From assembly GCA_940337035.1 (NCBI GenBank), contig OW679202.1, positions 47,385,763 through 47,449,762 of the forward strand: DNA of 64,000 nt. Reading direction: 5' to 3'. Numbering within the stretch: the first letter of the stretch is position 1; each line of letters opens with the position of its first letter. The notes under the pieces were generated by a model. That model was not told where the DNA came from, did no database searches, and saw nothing but the letters and a program-made list of their open reading frames with translations. The translations under genes were made by a program, and so were the position numbers. The stretch is from Agriotes lineatus (Eukaryota; Arthropoda; Insecta; Coleoptera; Elateridae). This document shows, piece after piece, positions 1-11,106 of this stretch.

Positions 1-116
1 TAACATCGAAGGTACCTGCCACCTACGACCGCAGCTTGTCGCAACTCAACTGTACCAGGCTCCCTCGCCGCCTAAGCATTAAGGTATGTGTCTTTAACCT
101 GATTACCGCTGTGAAC

Positions 117-415
117 GCGAGTGCTAATTTAAATCTTCGCTGTCCGTCGCATAAGGTGACGCGCATATTTGGACTCATTACTACTTATTACTGCTCTTGT
201 GCATTCATTCAGACTTGCAGACTGTTCATGCCGCGAGTGCTAATTTAAATCTTCGCTGTCCGCCGCATAAGGCGACGCGCATATTTGTACTCATTACTGC
301 TTATTACTGCTCTTGTGCATTCATTCAGACTTGCAGACTGTTCATGCCGCGAGTGCTAATTTAAATCTTCGCTGTCCGCCGCATAAGGCGACGCGCATAT
401 TTGTACTCATTACTA
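117..415. repeat. 116-bp tandem repeat, about 2.6 copies
   Basis: The motif gcgagtgctaatttaaatc starts at 117, 233 and 349, giving an exact 116-bp period. The second and third copies are almost identical. The first has a few substitutions (cgtcgcataaggtg against cgccgcataaggcg). The third copy loses similarity at about 415, where it runs into cattactg/cgttactg short repeats. No protein similarity is seen. It could be the edge of a larger satellite or the subterminal repeats of a transposon cut by the window start. Confidence 0.85.
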
Positions 416-1950
416 CTTGTTACGGCTCGTTACTGCTCCTTACTGTTCATTACTGTTCACTACATGTTCAACATCTGTCGTTAAGTTTAGAGCGCGCGTG
501 CCAGCTGGTGCCCTTAATTATAGGTTAAGTATAGATCTAGGGCGACGCATTCTGCTGCCCCATTGTAACCCGAAGTTCAATATATGATTGGTTAGTTAAG
601 GGAACTATTGTTTTGTTTCGGCTTGTGCATGTTCTGTTACAGATAGACGCCCCTTCATTGTACTGAATATTGTACGACGGAACGAGGAAGCTCTGAGTGG
701 ACAGGTGGGTAAGACAGCTGCGTAGTCGCGGTCGGATTGACACCTAATTACAATCTTTGCATAAGGCATTCCCGAACCTGTTATTTGACCTTGCAATTCT
801 TGAGTAATCCTATCGGCGGAGTATTTTGCGTGCTTCGCTCCCGTCTAACCGTCCAGGCCCGGTTAGCCGGGTTAAGACAGGCTTGGTGGCGCCCTCATGA
901 TTTCGACATACCCCGTATATATTATGCCATCACGCGCTTGCCCAGAACGTATCGTGTGACTCACGCCCGACTCCCTGAGCGTCCCAGCCGTGGCCCATTA
1001 GCCTATTTCGAACCGATTTCAGGGCAAGTGTGCCAGTTTTCAGGACTGATTCCGTGGTGCGATGCTCACCTTGGGTGGGTGTCGTAAAGTTCTTTTAATA
1101 CCGTAACCTATTTAGGTCGACAGCGGAGAAATCGATATAGTCCATTTTTGTTTCATATAGTAGCAAATGCCGAAATTCTAGGGATATCATTGACAACAAG
1201 CATAAATTTCTTATGATTTTTGTGGTGAGGTTAGGCTTCATGTCGACAGGTTGACATTTCATTATTCTAAATTGTAGCTTTGGCTATTGTAAACTTGAAA
1301 TGTGATTTTATAATTTGATTTTAACTAATTGGTAGGTATTGTAATAAGAACAATTTTAGTTTATAATAGCCAGAACTACAGTTTAAAATAACTACAGTGT
1401 CCATCAGTCAACATAAAACCTATCCTCATTGCAAATATAATAACCACAAGTTTATGTAACACAATGCAATTCAGTGAGAATGTTTGTTCTCAATGGTTTC
1501 CCCTAGATTGCATTTCCATATGAAAAAATCTGTAAAGAGGTCTACACTGAACTTCCCTCGCACGAATTACATCCATTTGCAAAAAATGTGAATTACATCA
1601 ATTTTCGCCCTAAGGCGAATATTTCGAGCCGAGTTTCTGCTGCGTTAGAAAGACACCATATTATTCTGTCCCACTTGTGATGTTTACCCTGTATCTACTA
1701 GGTCTCATTTTTGACAATGATAAAGCCTGAGCTATGTACAAATTAATACATTTAGCTACTTCGCAATTAAAGCAAAAATAAAGAAAATTTATTTTTTTAA
1801 GGTGCTCACCTTGTATATACTACTCTGAGATGTTTTCGGTTTTATGGCAGGTAGCTATATAATCTGCATGCAAAATATCGCCTTCCTCCAACAAATAGGT
1901 GTTGAGCTTAACCGCCAACAGGCAGACAGAGAGATAGACTATTATAGTTG
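416..1950. other. Unassigned region, GC-richer block then AT-rich DNA
   Basis: From about 480 to 1,090 the DNA is visibly GC-richer than its surroundings. It contains a 116-codon open frame on the plus strand (737-1087) with no motif I recognise. The block could be part of an LTR or a DNA transposon, but I found no second copy in the window. From 1,100 to 1,950 the sequence is AT-rich with no supported gene. Confidence 0.4.
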
Positions 1951-2222
1951 TTTATGTATCAAGTACCATGAGATAAAAAAATGATTCTGAGTAGGCTTTG
2001 ATATGTGTTATACGTTTGGCAGTACTGAAGTGTATTGTCAGTGTATGTCAAATTCGAGATTTGCAGGTTAAGTTTTATGTCAGTCTGTGTCAAACAACAA
2101 ACAAAACCTAACCTTTTAATCTCGAATTTGACATAGACTGACAATACACTTCAGTACTGCCAAACGTATGACACATATCAAGGCCTGCTCAGAATCATTT
2201 TTTTTATCTCATGATACATAAA
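1951..2222. repeat. Foldback (hairpin) MITE, arms about 120 bp
   Basis: The left arm (about 1951-2077) and right arm (about 2101-2222) are reverse complements with few mismatches and one 7-nt indel near the outer end. The shared core includes tgacaatacacttcagtact on the right, matched by its complement on the left. Only about 20-25 nt separate the arms, so the element would form one long hairpin. It has no coding capacity. I could not fix a target-site duplication. Confidence 0.8.
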
Positions 2223-2756
2223 TGTAGGACTTTCTTGGAGTATTTTATGCAGAGCGAGCGTAGCGTAGCAGTAAAGAGGACGAGTCAAATAAGGTTTGAT
2301 TATGTACGAGCTGCATGCAAAGCTTCAAGGTCGACTGCACTGAAGAAGATATTATTTTATCTACAATATCATTTATATTACACACAGAAAATTCAAGTTG
2401 CTATTCAAACATTTGATAATTTCGAAGTGCGCTTCTTCTAGGTTAATTGCGTTATTAAAATCAAGAATAACGATCTATTACCGTAAGGCAGCGTTTCTCA
2501 AACTGTAGACATCGGCGGACCCCTTAGTTGCTTAAAAAAAATCGAGGACCCCCATACAATTTTATCGACCATAGACAGTGTATGACTTATGTACCCCGGT
2601 GACCTTGAAAACAGTTTGCTGCTGCATTAGGTACCGGTAATAAAATTAAGTAATATTTGAGAGCTCATTTTTTTATTATTAAAGGCTAATAAAAACACAA
2701 GAACACTTACAAAATTAATAGAATATGTAGTATCAATACAGACGTGCAATAATAAT

Positions 2757-2827
2757 AATGGTTTATCGGGGTAGACATGCGACTTTACATATTCCCAAAG
2801 AAAATAATCTAATGGCGTCAAATCGCA
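2757..2827 (-). pseudogene. Mariner transposase C-terminal fragment (inverted piece)
   Basis: The minus strand reads LTPLDYFLWEYVKSHVYPDK, the block around the third catalytic Asp of DD34D mariner transposases (family consensus DLTPLDFFLWGYLK). The piece that should follow it (TVAEIQPDLLRRVCENWTSR) lies a few tens of bases away on the opposite strand. The remnant has therefore been rearranged by a local inversion. It is part of the interior of the hAT element. Confidence 0.8.
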
Positions 2828-2861
2828 CGAACGAGGTGGTCAGTTAACAGATCCACGAAAT

Positions 2862-4957
2862 ATCCCAATTAACAGTTGCCGAAATACAGCCTGATTTACT
2901 GCGAAGAGTGTGTGAAAATTGGACCTCCAGATTACGTCATGTACCGGGTGGCCAATTAAGAAGGGCACTCGGCCCTATCTCGAAAAGTAATTGTCGTAAA
3001 GACTTGGGGTAAAAAAATTTATGACTAAAGCGGCCAAGAGAAAATGCTGGAAATTATTTTTAAGTTTCTAGAATGGCCGCCAGGAGGCGTAATCGCATTC
3101 TTGAATTTTAAATCCCGATTTTTGAGAAATATTTTTATATTACAGATAGCTAAAATGGACACCGTTTTAAAGCTGAGATAAATTCGATTCTTTTTTGTTA
3201 AATGCTTTTTGCTCTATCTCTTAAGGGAAAGTGGTGGGGGGTGTCCGAACATTTTCGGAAAGAAATGTCAATAACTTCAAAATGGCTGAACGGATTTTGT
3301 CAAACTTGGAGTCGTTGAAAAGGGCTTTTCTTAGGCTATCAATGCTGCCTTGAGCGGATTGATTTAGATTGCTTGTGTCGTCGCTAGAGGGCGTTTTGCG
3401 ACAACACTACAAATGAAATGGATTTTCTCAAAAAAATTAAATGCAACGATATCACTTTTATTGGAACAAAAGATAGCCAAATAAGGGCCTAACACGCTAG
3501 TGAAAACCGCATTTCGATATTTGTTTCCTAACCTAAAATATCAGTAAAGGAAATTAAAAATCGAAATAATGTCGCATCTTTGGGAATATTATCAGTATAC
3601 CTGCCATTATTAAATCCTAATTATCCTTCTTTTAGCAAAATATATATAAATTTACTGTTAAAATACCAACATTATATTTAAAATGTCAATAATAATTAAT
3701 CCTTTATCTAATAGAGTTGTCTGTCCGGGACGCTGTTTTGTCTGTCCGGGACGCTGTTTCAGCAGCCAAACCGTAAGAGATAGAGAAAAAAGTTATGAAA
3801 GTTATGTTTGGAATGGTCATGTCAGGTCAGGAACCGAATTTCAGTCACGTGACACTTCCGGTTTTCAAATCACGTGATTTCTCGAAAACCGGAAGTGTCA
3901 CGTGACTGAAATTCGGTTCCTGACCTGACATGACCATTCCAAACATAACTTTCATAACTTTTTTCTCTATCTCTTACGGTTTGGCTGCTGAAACAGCGTC
4001 CCGGACAGACAAAACAGCGTCCCGGACAGACAACTCTATTAGATAAAGGATTAATTATTATTGACATTTTAAATATAATGTTGGTATTTTAACAGTAAAT
4101 TTATATATATTTTGCTAAAAGAAGGATAATTAGGATTTAATAATGGCAGGTATACTGATAATATTCCCAAAGATGCGACATTATTTCGATTTTTAATTTC
4201 CTTTACTGATATTTTAGGTTAGGAAACAAATATCGAAATGCGGTTTTCACTAGCGTGTTAGGCCCTTATTTGGCTATCTTTTGTTCCAATAAAAGTGATA
4301 TCGTTGCATTTAATTTTTTTGAGAAAATCCATTTCATTTGTAGTGTTGTCGCAAAACGCCCTCTAGCGACGACACAAGCAATCTAAATCAATCCGCTCAA
4401 GGCAGCATTGATAGCCTAAGAAAAGCCCTTTTCAACGACTCCAAGTTTGACAAAATCCGTTCAGCCATTTTGAAGTTATTGACATTTCTTTCCGAAAATG
4501 TTCGGACACCCCCCACCACTTTCCCTTAAGAGATAGAGCAAAAAGCATTTAACAAAAAAGAATCGAATTTATCTCAGCTTTAAAACGGTGTCCATTTTAG
4601 CTATCTGTAATATAAGAATATTTCTCAAAAATCGGGATTTAAAATTCAAGAATGCGATTACGCCTCCTGGCGGCCATTCTAGAAACTTAAAAATAATTTC
4701 CAGCATTTTCTCTTGGCCGCTTTAGTCATAAATTTTTTTACCCCAAGTCTTTACGACAATTACTTTTCGAGATAGGGCCGAGTGCCCTTCTTAATTGGCC
4801 ACCCGGTACGGGCCAGCTGCGGAAATACCCGAAATTATATTAAAACAGTAATGCCAAAAAATTATCTTTCAAGTAAAGCCAAATTCATGAATATTAAAAA
4901 CATTTTTCTGTTTTATTTCAATTTAAAGTTCTTCGCCTCTAAAAAACACCCTTTATA
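2862..4957 (+). pseudogene. Mariner transposase C-terminus and 3' TIR, split by a palindrome
   Basis: The plus strand at 2862-2943 reads TVAEIQPDLLRRVCENWTSR then LRHV, the typical tail of DD34D mariner transposases. The frame resumes after the inserted palindrome, at 4809, with RASCGNTRNYI and continues to a stop near 4958. The sequence ends in aaaaaacaccctttata, resembling a mariner terminal inverted repeat followed by TA. Both halves read in one frame once the 1.86-kb insertion and one TA are ignored. No full transposase remains. Confidence 0.78.
2944..4806. mobile_element. Giant near-perfect palindrome, TA-flanked foldback transposon
   Basis: Two arms of about 930 bp are reverse complements over their full length with only a handful of differences. 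They meet near 3873 at the sequence cacgtg. The ends are ccgggtggccaattaag and its complement. TA lies on both sides (2942-2943, 4807-4808). The interrupted mariner frame shows that the empty site held a single TA, so the TA is a true duplication. Both arms carry a 21-bp tandem duplication (ctgtccgggacgctgttttgt, 3721-3762 in the left arm) that must predate the palindrome. The same 64-65 codon frame appears in each arm on opposite strands, as a by-product of symmetry. A TA duplication points to the Tc1/mariner superfamily. Confidence 0.9.
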
Positions 4958-5639
4958 AATCCACATTATCTATTCCATGAACAGAAATGCCTGGAGGCTG
5001 GATCAGGTTTCTGTTGGTTGCACTGGTTCTTTATCCCTAATTTTTAAGCACATGAATGAGACTGCATTCATGTATTAAGACAATGTAGTCAAGGGCACTT
5101 GAAGGGATGATAATTAGATAACTACTCGAAGTGCAGCCTCACACTTCAATTTTAGGCTTGGAAAGGTAGTATCGATGTAATTGAATCAAACAGTAAAAGT
5201 CGAATGATTTTATTACAAAAATAAATGGGCTTTTATACAATATAACTGCTTAGATACTAAAAAAAACATTTTAAAGTGCAAAAGTATAGTTCACTAGAAC
5301 GATTCTAAAACTGCAAAATAAGTAGTAAGCAATTATAGTTCCGCGTTGTCTGCGAGTTCGTGCGATGAACTTGAAGTTCTAGGTCATTTCGTAATATAAT
5401 ATGCTTACTGTTGTGATAGCGGTCTTTAAACCGACTGATTATGAAAGCAAAGAAGCTGGCTTTTAAATTGTGAACGATATTTCGTAAATTTTGACTGAAA
5501 TTTGTATCTGTTTAATTCAAAATTAAACAATTCCTATTGATCTATAATAGCTCTAGGGCTTAACTCGCGGACCCCTTAGATTGCGTTTGCGGACCCCCGG
5601 GGGTCCATGGACCCCAGTTTGAGAAACGCTGCCGTAAGG

Positions 5640-8600
5640 TATTAAAGATTAATTTCTTTCTATTCTTTGTAAAGTTTTCAGTAACCTAATACAATCTTCT
5701 TTCCTGATTTTAATAAAATGACATTTATTTTCATAATAACTATTGAATATTGACAGGCGGACAGGTGGACTAAAGTGGCATTTTATGGACGCTAATAATA
5801 AAGTGTTTTTGAAACAGTCGAACATAAAGCTTAGTCATGTTAAACCATTCAAAAAAAGGTTTTGCCCCCCCCCCCCCCCCATGATTACAGTAGTTCCTGC
5901 GCCGCTGTTCTTTTGTCGAGGATGGTGTAATCGTATTCGCTCTTATTTACACCATTAAGGTGCCTCGACTCTGTACATTATGAAAAAATTAATAAATCTG
6001 ATCAATACTATTTTAGTTTCTGGGTAGAATGCACATTTTATTATCATAATAAGTTGATATGCTATTCATAAAAAACCTATTTATTGGAAATATCTAGAAC
6101 ACACTCAATACACAGTAAGATAAGTGTAAATTGAAAACGTTAGTTATTCGTGAATATGAAAATAATATATAGGTAAACACAGAAAAAAGGAAATAATATT
6201 TTCACATAAAACTAAAATGTCCTCATCAAACCTCGTTTTTGTGAAACGAAATCTTGAAGTCTATTGCATTACAAAAATTGAACCAAACTCATGCGGGCGG
6301 TTTTTCAGTACAATTTTTAATGGAAAATATTTGGTAGAAAATTCACAGCAGCTGTAGATTTTAGAAATAATTTCCCGTAAAACATCCATTGTTACACAGT
6401 AAACTTTCTTATAATTACGTTTAAAAAATAATAAATGCAACCATGTGTATTTGTGTAGTATAAAGCTCGTTATGAGAGAACTTCTCTTTTGACACAACTG
6501 GTGTTTATACCAATTAGCAGCAACTACGGAGAATGACCCTGTATTTAATTAGCTGAAGTTAATTGCTTATATTAACAAACATTTTATAGCATTGGACATT
6601 TCAAGTTTTTAATGTTCTATGGTAAATTTTTATTATCATGCTTGGTTAAGTAGGAAAAGTGAATTTGAAGCCTTTTCATGGTGGCAATTTTCTCTTGTAA
6701 AAGATTTTAGATTGCCGAAAAAATTAACTACTTGATGCGTGTACTCTTGTACAGCGTTTGTGAACTGAAGGAAAGTTTGTTCTTTATACCACAGAATTAT
6801 ATATTAAAAAATACCTCCTTATCTGTATAATAAGATACAATTTAGAACGGATATGCATAATTTAAATCTAATATCTAAAGGTATAATTACTCCTCCACAA
6901 TACAAAACCGATTTGTTTGAAAGTTCGTTTCAATACAGCATTTGTAAAGACAATTGGGCTGGCCATATTACTATTAGCAGATATCTTTGAATATTTAACC
7001 AAGGCAAATTCCAGCATGCAAGGCAAATCTGGAGATATCATATCAGCCACTGACAAAAAGATAAACTCAAGATTTAAAGTAAAAAGTAAACTTTAAATTA
7101 CATGTTGCTGAGACAAAGAAAAGTAAGGTTCTGCCGTGAATTTTTAAGCATCTTAAAGTACTGCCAAAAAAGTTCAGCAATGCTTCCCAGACTGGCACGT
7201 TTCTCTTTATAAACAGTTTTAGTAGCTTTCGTTTAGTGTTACAAATTATAACATGCAAATTCAGGGTGACAAGAATAAAAAAGTTGGAAGCTACTGGGTT
7301 ATTATATGCATTCCCCACTGCAGGTTGACATTACAATATAGAGATATCGATAGGAAAAATAATATTAGTGGTGATAATGATAACAAACGAACCAATCCGA
7401 TGCAAATTAGCCCTTGACAACAATCCATTGAATAGGTATTGACGTAAAGATATTTGAGGTTCGAGTTATAAAAATATGAAAAATTACTACAGGATTACAC
7501 ATGATTAACAAAATGTCAGTTCCTAAGCAACCAGTAATAAACAGTAAAAAATGGAAAATTAGTAATTTACCTTAGATGTAAGAAATAAAAGTTCAACTGA
7601 TGGAAAGTGGCCATTATTTACTAACTGGAGAAATAAGACTAAAGGTTTTTGCTGACACGACTAAAGCAAAATACAGGAAAAAATACAATTACATGATCCA
7701 GACGCAGGTAAAATTATTGCTTATAACAAGTAAATGCATCGAAGTGGAAAAAGGGAAATAAATATTGTGTGCTGCAGCTGAGGGGTTAATTGAATGGGAA
7801 GCAGTAAGACGAAAATATGGATATGTAATGAGACATGAATCTAATAAAGCAAAGAGAAAGTTTAAAAGCAATATTAAATGAAACAGCAGATATTGAAAAA
7901 AATAAACAGATCATGTTAACATATGAAAAATTAAATATAGAAGTAAAAAAAGGTACGACATGACAAATGCAATGGGCAGGTGATTTGGTGAAAACAACAG
8001 AAGAGACAATTAGAAGAGATTACGGAGAACTTATAACTGCGATCGAAGAACAATGATCAAGATGGTAGGCATATTACTACGAGCTTCTCAAAAACAGGGA
8101 CAACGAAAAAAGCCAAGAAAATTGGTATACAAGAAGAGAGAAGAAATACATTAAGGATTAACAATTATAACAAAAAACAATAGAATAGGAAATTAAGCAA
8201 GTAGTTAGATTGAAGAGGAATGCAAAACTAAACTAAATTTGAGAAAACAGTACAGAACTCTTGATAGAGACAAATGGAAAGGTAAGTGTAAGTTCAAAGA
8301 GTAGGAAAATGGTATTCTAATAAAAATTTCGAAGAAGGGACGATGCTGAATAGTATAGAAATAATATCGACCTTTACCATAAATCATAGTATCAAAAAGG
8401 CAATGGAGGAGAAACCATTCGGCTAGGAAAATTCTATATAGAACAAATTGATACAACGAGAACTTATCCAGCTTGTTAGTTCTCCTTTTGTTTTTTGCCA
8501 AGCTACCTACTCTGTTTTGAACTATACGGAGCTATTTTTTTTCCAGCTGTGGTATTTTAATGTCGCTCAGACATATTTTTGGAGACAATTTGGCATTCCT

Positions 8601-8784
8601 TTGGCATTTTTCTCGCTACTTATTCTACCCAACTCCATTTTGATTAAGTTTTTCCAATTTTATAATATGACTCAAGGGTCAATTTCTAGTTTTTATTGTC
8701 TGTTGGTTGGCCTTGCTGGTAGATACGATTTTGCTTTATTAAAGTTCTTCTGTAGTCCCATCTTGTTGCTGCTTTTCTCAGGTC
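5640..8784. other. Unassigned AT-rich region
   Basis: No confident gene was found. At 5743-5850 a short plus-strand frame reads DANNKVFLKQSNIKLSHVKP, loosely like the C-terminal tail of retroelement integrases, but it is too short to assign. A run of about 16 C residues follows at 5864-5880. Around 7,680-8,160 the plus strand has lysine- and glutamate-rich broken frames that could be LINE remnants, with no catalytic motif. Several longer minus-strand frames here are AT-rich and without family features. Confidence 0.35.
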
Positions 8785-9003
8785 TGCTTCCTCTTATTAT
8801 GGGCTAGTGACCTGTTTTAACAACAAAGTGGTTCTTTCTACGAGCCCCTTTTGCCCTTAAGCAGATAGGTGGCTAGCCTTGCCCGTCGAAAGTGAGGAAG
8901 GGTTCCCGACCACCACAGGTGTTAGCGTGGTAGCCGGGGAGCGTACGATTTTTAAACTCTAGAGTCGCCGGAATTCGCCGGCCGCCTGAGAGGACTATGT
9001 CGC
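8785..9003 (-). repeat. tRNA-derived SINE, copy 1
   Basis: This segment matches the copy at 10632-10893 in the same orientation, with blocks such as ggtggctagccttgcccgtc, gtgttagcgtg and gtacgatttttaaactctag in common. Read on the minus strand, the tRNA-like head is at the high-coordinate end. In this copy the B-box is damaged (ggaattcgcc on the plus strand). It has no coding role. Confidence 0.75.
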
Positions 9004-9137
9004 CGGCATTTAGAATAACTGTGTTTATTACTTTATCTTCCCAGTTTTCTACGTTTTCTGGTACTAGAGGAAATAACTTCAAAGATATGCTATTTTTCTA
9101 TCGCACACCGTATTTGTATCGTCTTCTAATTTATATG

Positions 9138-9408
9138 CATTGTTGCGTTGTTATATGCCATGCGTTGTTTTTAAAAATATACATAGGGGATACTCGTTTG
9201 TATACTGAAAAGAAAAATTCTCTTATTTTTTATTGTTTTACCCTATGTGTAGGCAACCAATAATACAGCAAACTTCAATTTTAAGAGTTTTAATTTACAA
9301 CAAATAGCATGCTGTGGCAAAAATTAGGGAATTTGTCTTTTTAGTATATATACAAGTATCCCCTATGTATACTTTTAAAGAGAACGCATGGTATGTTCTG
9401 TATCAATG
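9138..9408. repeat. Short foldback MITE
   Basis: The left arm (about 9150-9240) contains tatacataggggatac and the right arm (about 9310-9397) contains its complement. Similarity extends outward through gccatgcgtt and its complement accgcatgg-like partner, and inward through about 30 more bases. The arms are about 85 bp and the spacer about 70 bp. No TSD could be fixed. Confidence 0.7.
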
Positions 9409-9429
9409 TGGTGGTACCAAGAATAGATT

Positions 9430-9810
9430 TTTGCATTATATAAATCTTTGAATATTGACCACTGTTCGACTGCGTTTCATGCTTTTTGCAAGTCGATAAA
9501 ATCTAAATGACGTGATCGTTTGTAAGAAGCCAATTTGGTTAAATTCTTTCCTAAATCCTGCCTAGTACTTAATTTGACAGTAGTTCCCAATTTCAATATT
9601 TTCGCATTTTTTGGTGTACGAAGATGACTAGCATTTTTTTTCAATTTTCTAATATGTGATCTTATACCAGGCATTTATTTGCAAAGAGTTTTAAAGTTTG
9701 CATCAGTGTGTAACCTTCGTACTTCAATAGTTCACTGATGATTTCATCTCCTCCAGGCCCTTTTTAATTTGTTGTAGATATGCTTGGATCTCCCCTGTTG
9801 TAATAATTGA
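9430..9810 (-). pseudogene. LINE reverse transcriptase remnant (motifs before and at A)
   Basis: The minus strand reads ITTGEIQAYLQQIKKG, then after a frameshift DEIISELLKYEGYT, matching the LINE segment with consensus GPDGIPAELLKYGG. Further downstream it reads LDFIDLQKA, a version of RT motif A (consensus FVDLEKAFD) in which the second Asp is lost to a stop codon. Several frameshifts and stops make this a dead fragment. The style is that of RTE- or jockey-like LINEs, and the clade is not fixed. Confidence 0.75.
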
Positions 9811-10313
9811 AATTTATTCTGAGTGTATATTGATTAGGTTCGGTTTTCCTTATTCGTTTGTTTTGGCTCTGGAATGTTAGCGTCGCATAAATGAGTAGAA
9901 AAGATTACTCTCAATATTTCACATTTGTCACTGACTATAACTGTATCTTTATATTTAATTTGATTTATTTGTAATATGCCGACAGAGAGAGTTTGTATCT
10001 TACAATTCTCATATTTTTATTGGTTTCGATCGTTTCTTTAATTTCTTTTGTGTTATAGCGCCTTATATCTCCTCTTCTTATCTCTTGGGTTATGATGTAA
10101 TTTATATTCTTGTTTTCGTCGGAGTCTCTTTTCAGTGTTCTTCTTTGTTTTACCTGTTTCTTGTTTCCATACGTATCTCTTTCTCCTATTTTTTAAATGC
10201 TACTTATTTAAAAAAAGCGGATAATTTTTTTAAAATTTTATTTTTATACAACAAATCATTTTTAAAATCTAATATCCATTTTATACTTATGTAAGTATTG
10301 CTTAATGACATAG

Positions 10314-10437
10314 TAATGGGCAACCCGAAGATCATTAAAATTAACCGGCACTATCAAGCGTTTCTTAACACGTCGTCCCAACATATCCCATAGATGTTCA
10401 ATTGGATTGTAGTCAGGGTTACATACTCGTAAGTTTA
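10314..10437 (-). pseudogene. Tc1-like transposase C-terminal fragment
   Basis: The minus strand encodes PDYNPIEHLWDMLGRRVKKR, the block that carries the final catalytic Glu of Tc1 transposases (consensus DLNPIEHLWD). It continues FNDLR as in the family C-terminus. Only about 40 codons remain, and no inverted repeats or other catalytic motifs were found nearby. Confidence 0.82.
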
Positions 10438-10631
10438 AAATGCCTAGTCAGACATTTAAAACTTATCTATTGTATAAAAATATATTTTATATATATTTAA
10501 AAAAATGATCCGTTTTTTTTTGGAGGGGCGTGTAGTTATAATCCTTTTATCGATGACAATTTGATGTCTAGTCTTGGTACGTTTCTTGTTTTCTTTCCAG
10601 TGTTTCTCTGATTGCGTATACTTTATTTTAT

Positions 10632-10893
10632 TCTTCCTTCTCTTATTATAGGCTAGTGGCCTGTTTTAACCACAAACTGGTTCTATGAGCCCTCTTTACC
10701 CTTAGGCCGGGTAGGTGGCTAGCCTTGCCCGTCGAAACTGAGGAAGAGTTCCCTTGTTAGGGGTTAACGACTACCGCAGGTGTTAGCGTGATAGCCGGAG
10801 AGAGTACGATTTTTAAACTCTAGAGTCGCCGGGATTCGAACCCAGGCCGACCGCCTAAGAGACGAGTATTTGTTCGCAGGGCCATCCGCTCGC
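10632..10893 (-). repeat. tRNA-derived SINE, copy 2 (better preserved)
   Basis: On the minus strand the head carries gggttcgaatccc (10831-10843), a near-perfect RNA polymerase III B box. About 35-50 nt upstream is gcgagcggatggccctgcg, a plausible tRNA-like A-box region. The body matches copy 1 at 8785-9003. It contains a small insertion (gttaggggttaacg) absent from copy 1. These features indicate a tRNA-derived SINE. The exact ends and TSD are not clear. Confidence 0.78.
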
Positions 10894-10938
10894 TTTATTT
10901 TAAAGAACGCGAATTGTCGCTGAATGAAAAATAAATAT

Positions 10939-11106
10939 GAAGTCAACACTTTTTTAGTACTCATAGACTTTGTAAAAACCTTTGATAGCATTAATTGTGA
11001 AAAGTTCCAAGAAATGTGACGAATGTTTGGAATACCTCTTAAAATAAGAAAATTAATTAACATGATGTCGGTAAAAGCAACATACCAGGTCCTACACAAA
11101 CTTAAT
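10939..11106 (+). pseudogene. LINE reverse transcriptase motif A fragment
   Basis: The plus strand reads NTFLVLIDFVKTFDSINCEK, a match to RT motif A (consensus FIDFKKAFDSI with catalytic Asp). An in-frame TGA follows, then FGIPLKIRKLINMM, which matches the region after motif A. It lies just downstream of SINE copy 2, in the opposite orientation to the LINE fragment at 9.4-9.8 kb. Confidence 0.8.

Larger units (their letters stand above)
2489..5631. mobile_element. Non-autonomous hAT-type element with 8-bp TSD
   Basis: The ends are perfect 17-bp inverted repeats, cagcgtttctcaaactg at 2489-2505 and its complement at 5615-5631. They are flanked by the exact 8-bp duplication ccgtaagg (2481-2488 and 5632-5639). 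The subterminal sequence has the cggacccc and ggacccccgggggtcc stretches common in hAT MITEs. An 8-bp TSD and a CAG...GTTTCTCAAACT terminus are typical of the hAT superfamily. No hAT transposase is present. The interior is occupied by a mariner remnant split by a large palindrome. Confidence 0.92.

Noticed and set aside
480..1090. LTR with primer-binding site (tggcgccctc near 888)
   Set aside because: A short match only, with no second LTR copy and no coding region following.
3683..4067. Two 64-65 codon frames with the same protein on opposite strands
   Set aside because: They arise from the symmetry of the palindrome and contain a 21-bp repeat translated twice. No family features.
5743..5850. 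Retroelement integrase C-terminus
   Set aside because: Only about 35 codons with loose similarity, no upstream integrase core and no LTR nearby.
10825..10895. True tRNA gene at SINE copy 2
   Set aside because: The B box is good but no cloverleaf can be formed, and the match to copy 1 extends far beyond a tRNA.
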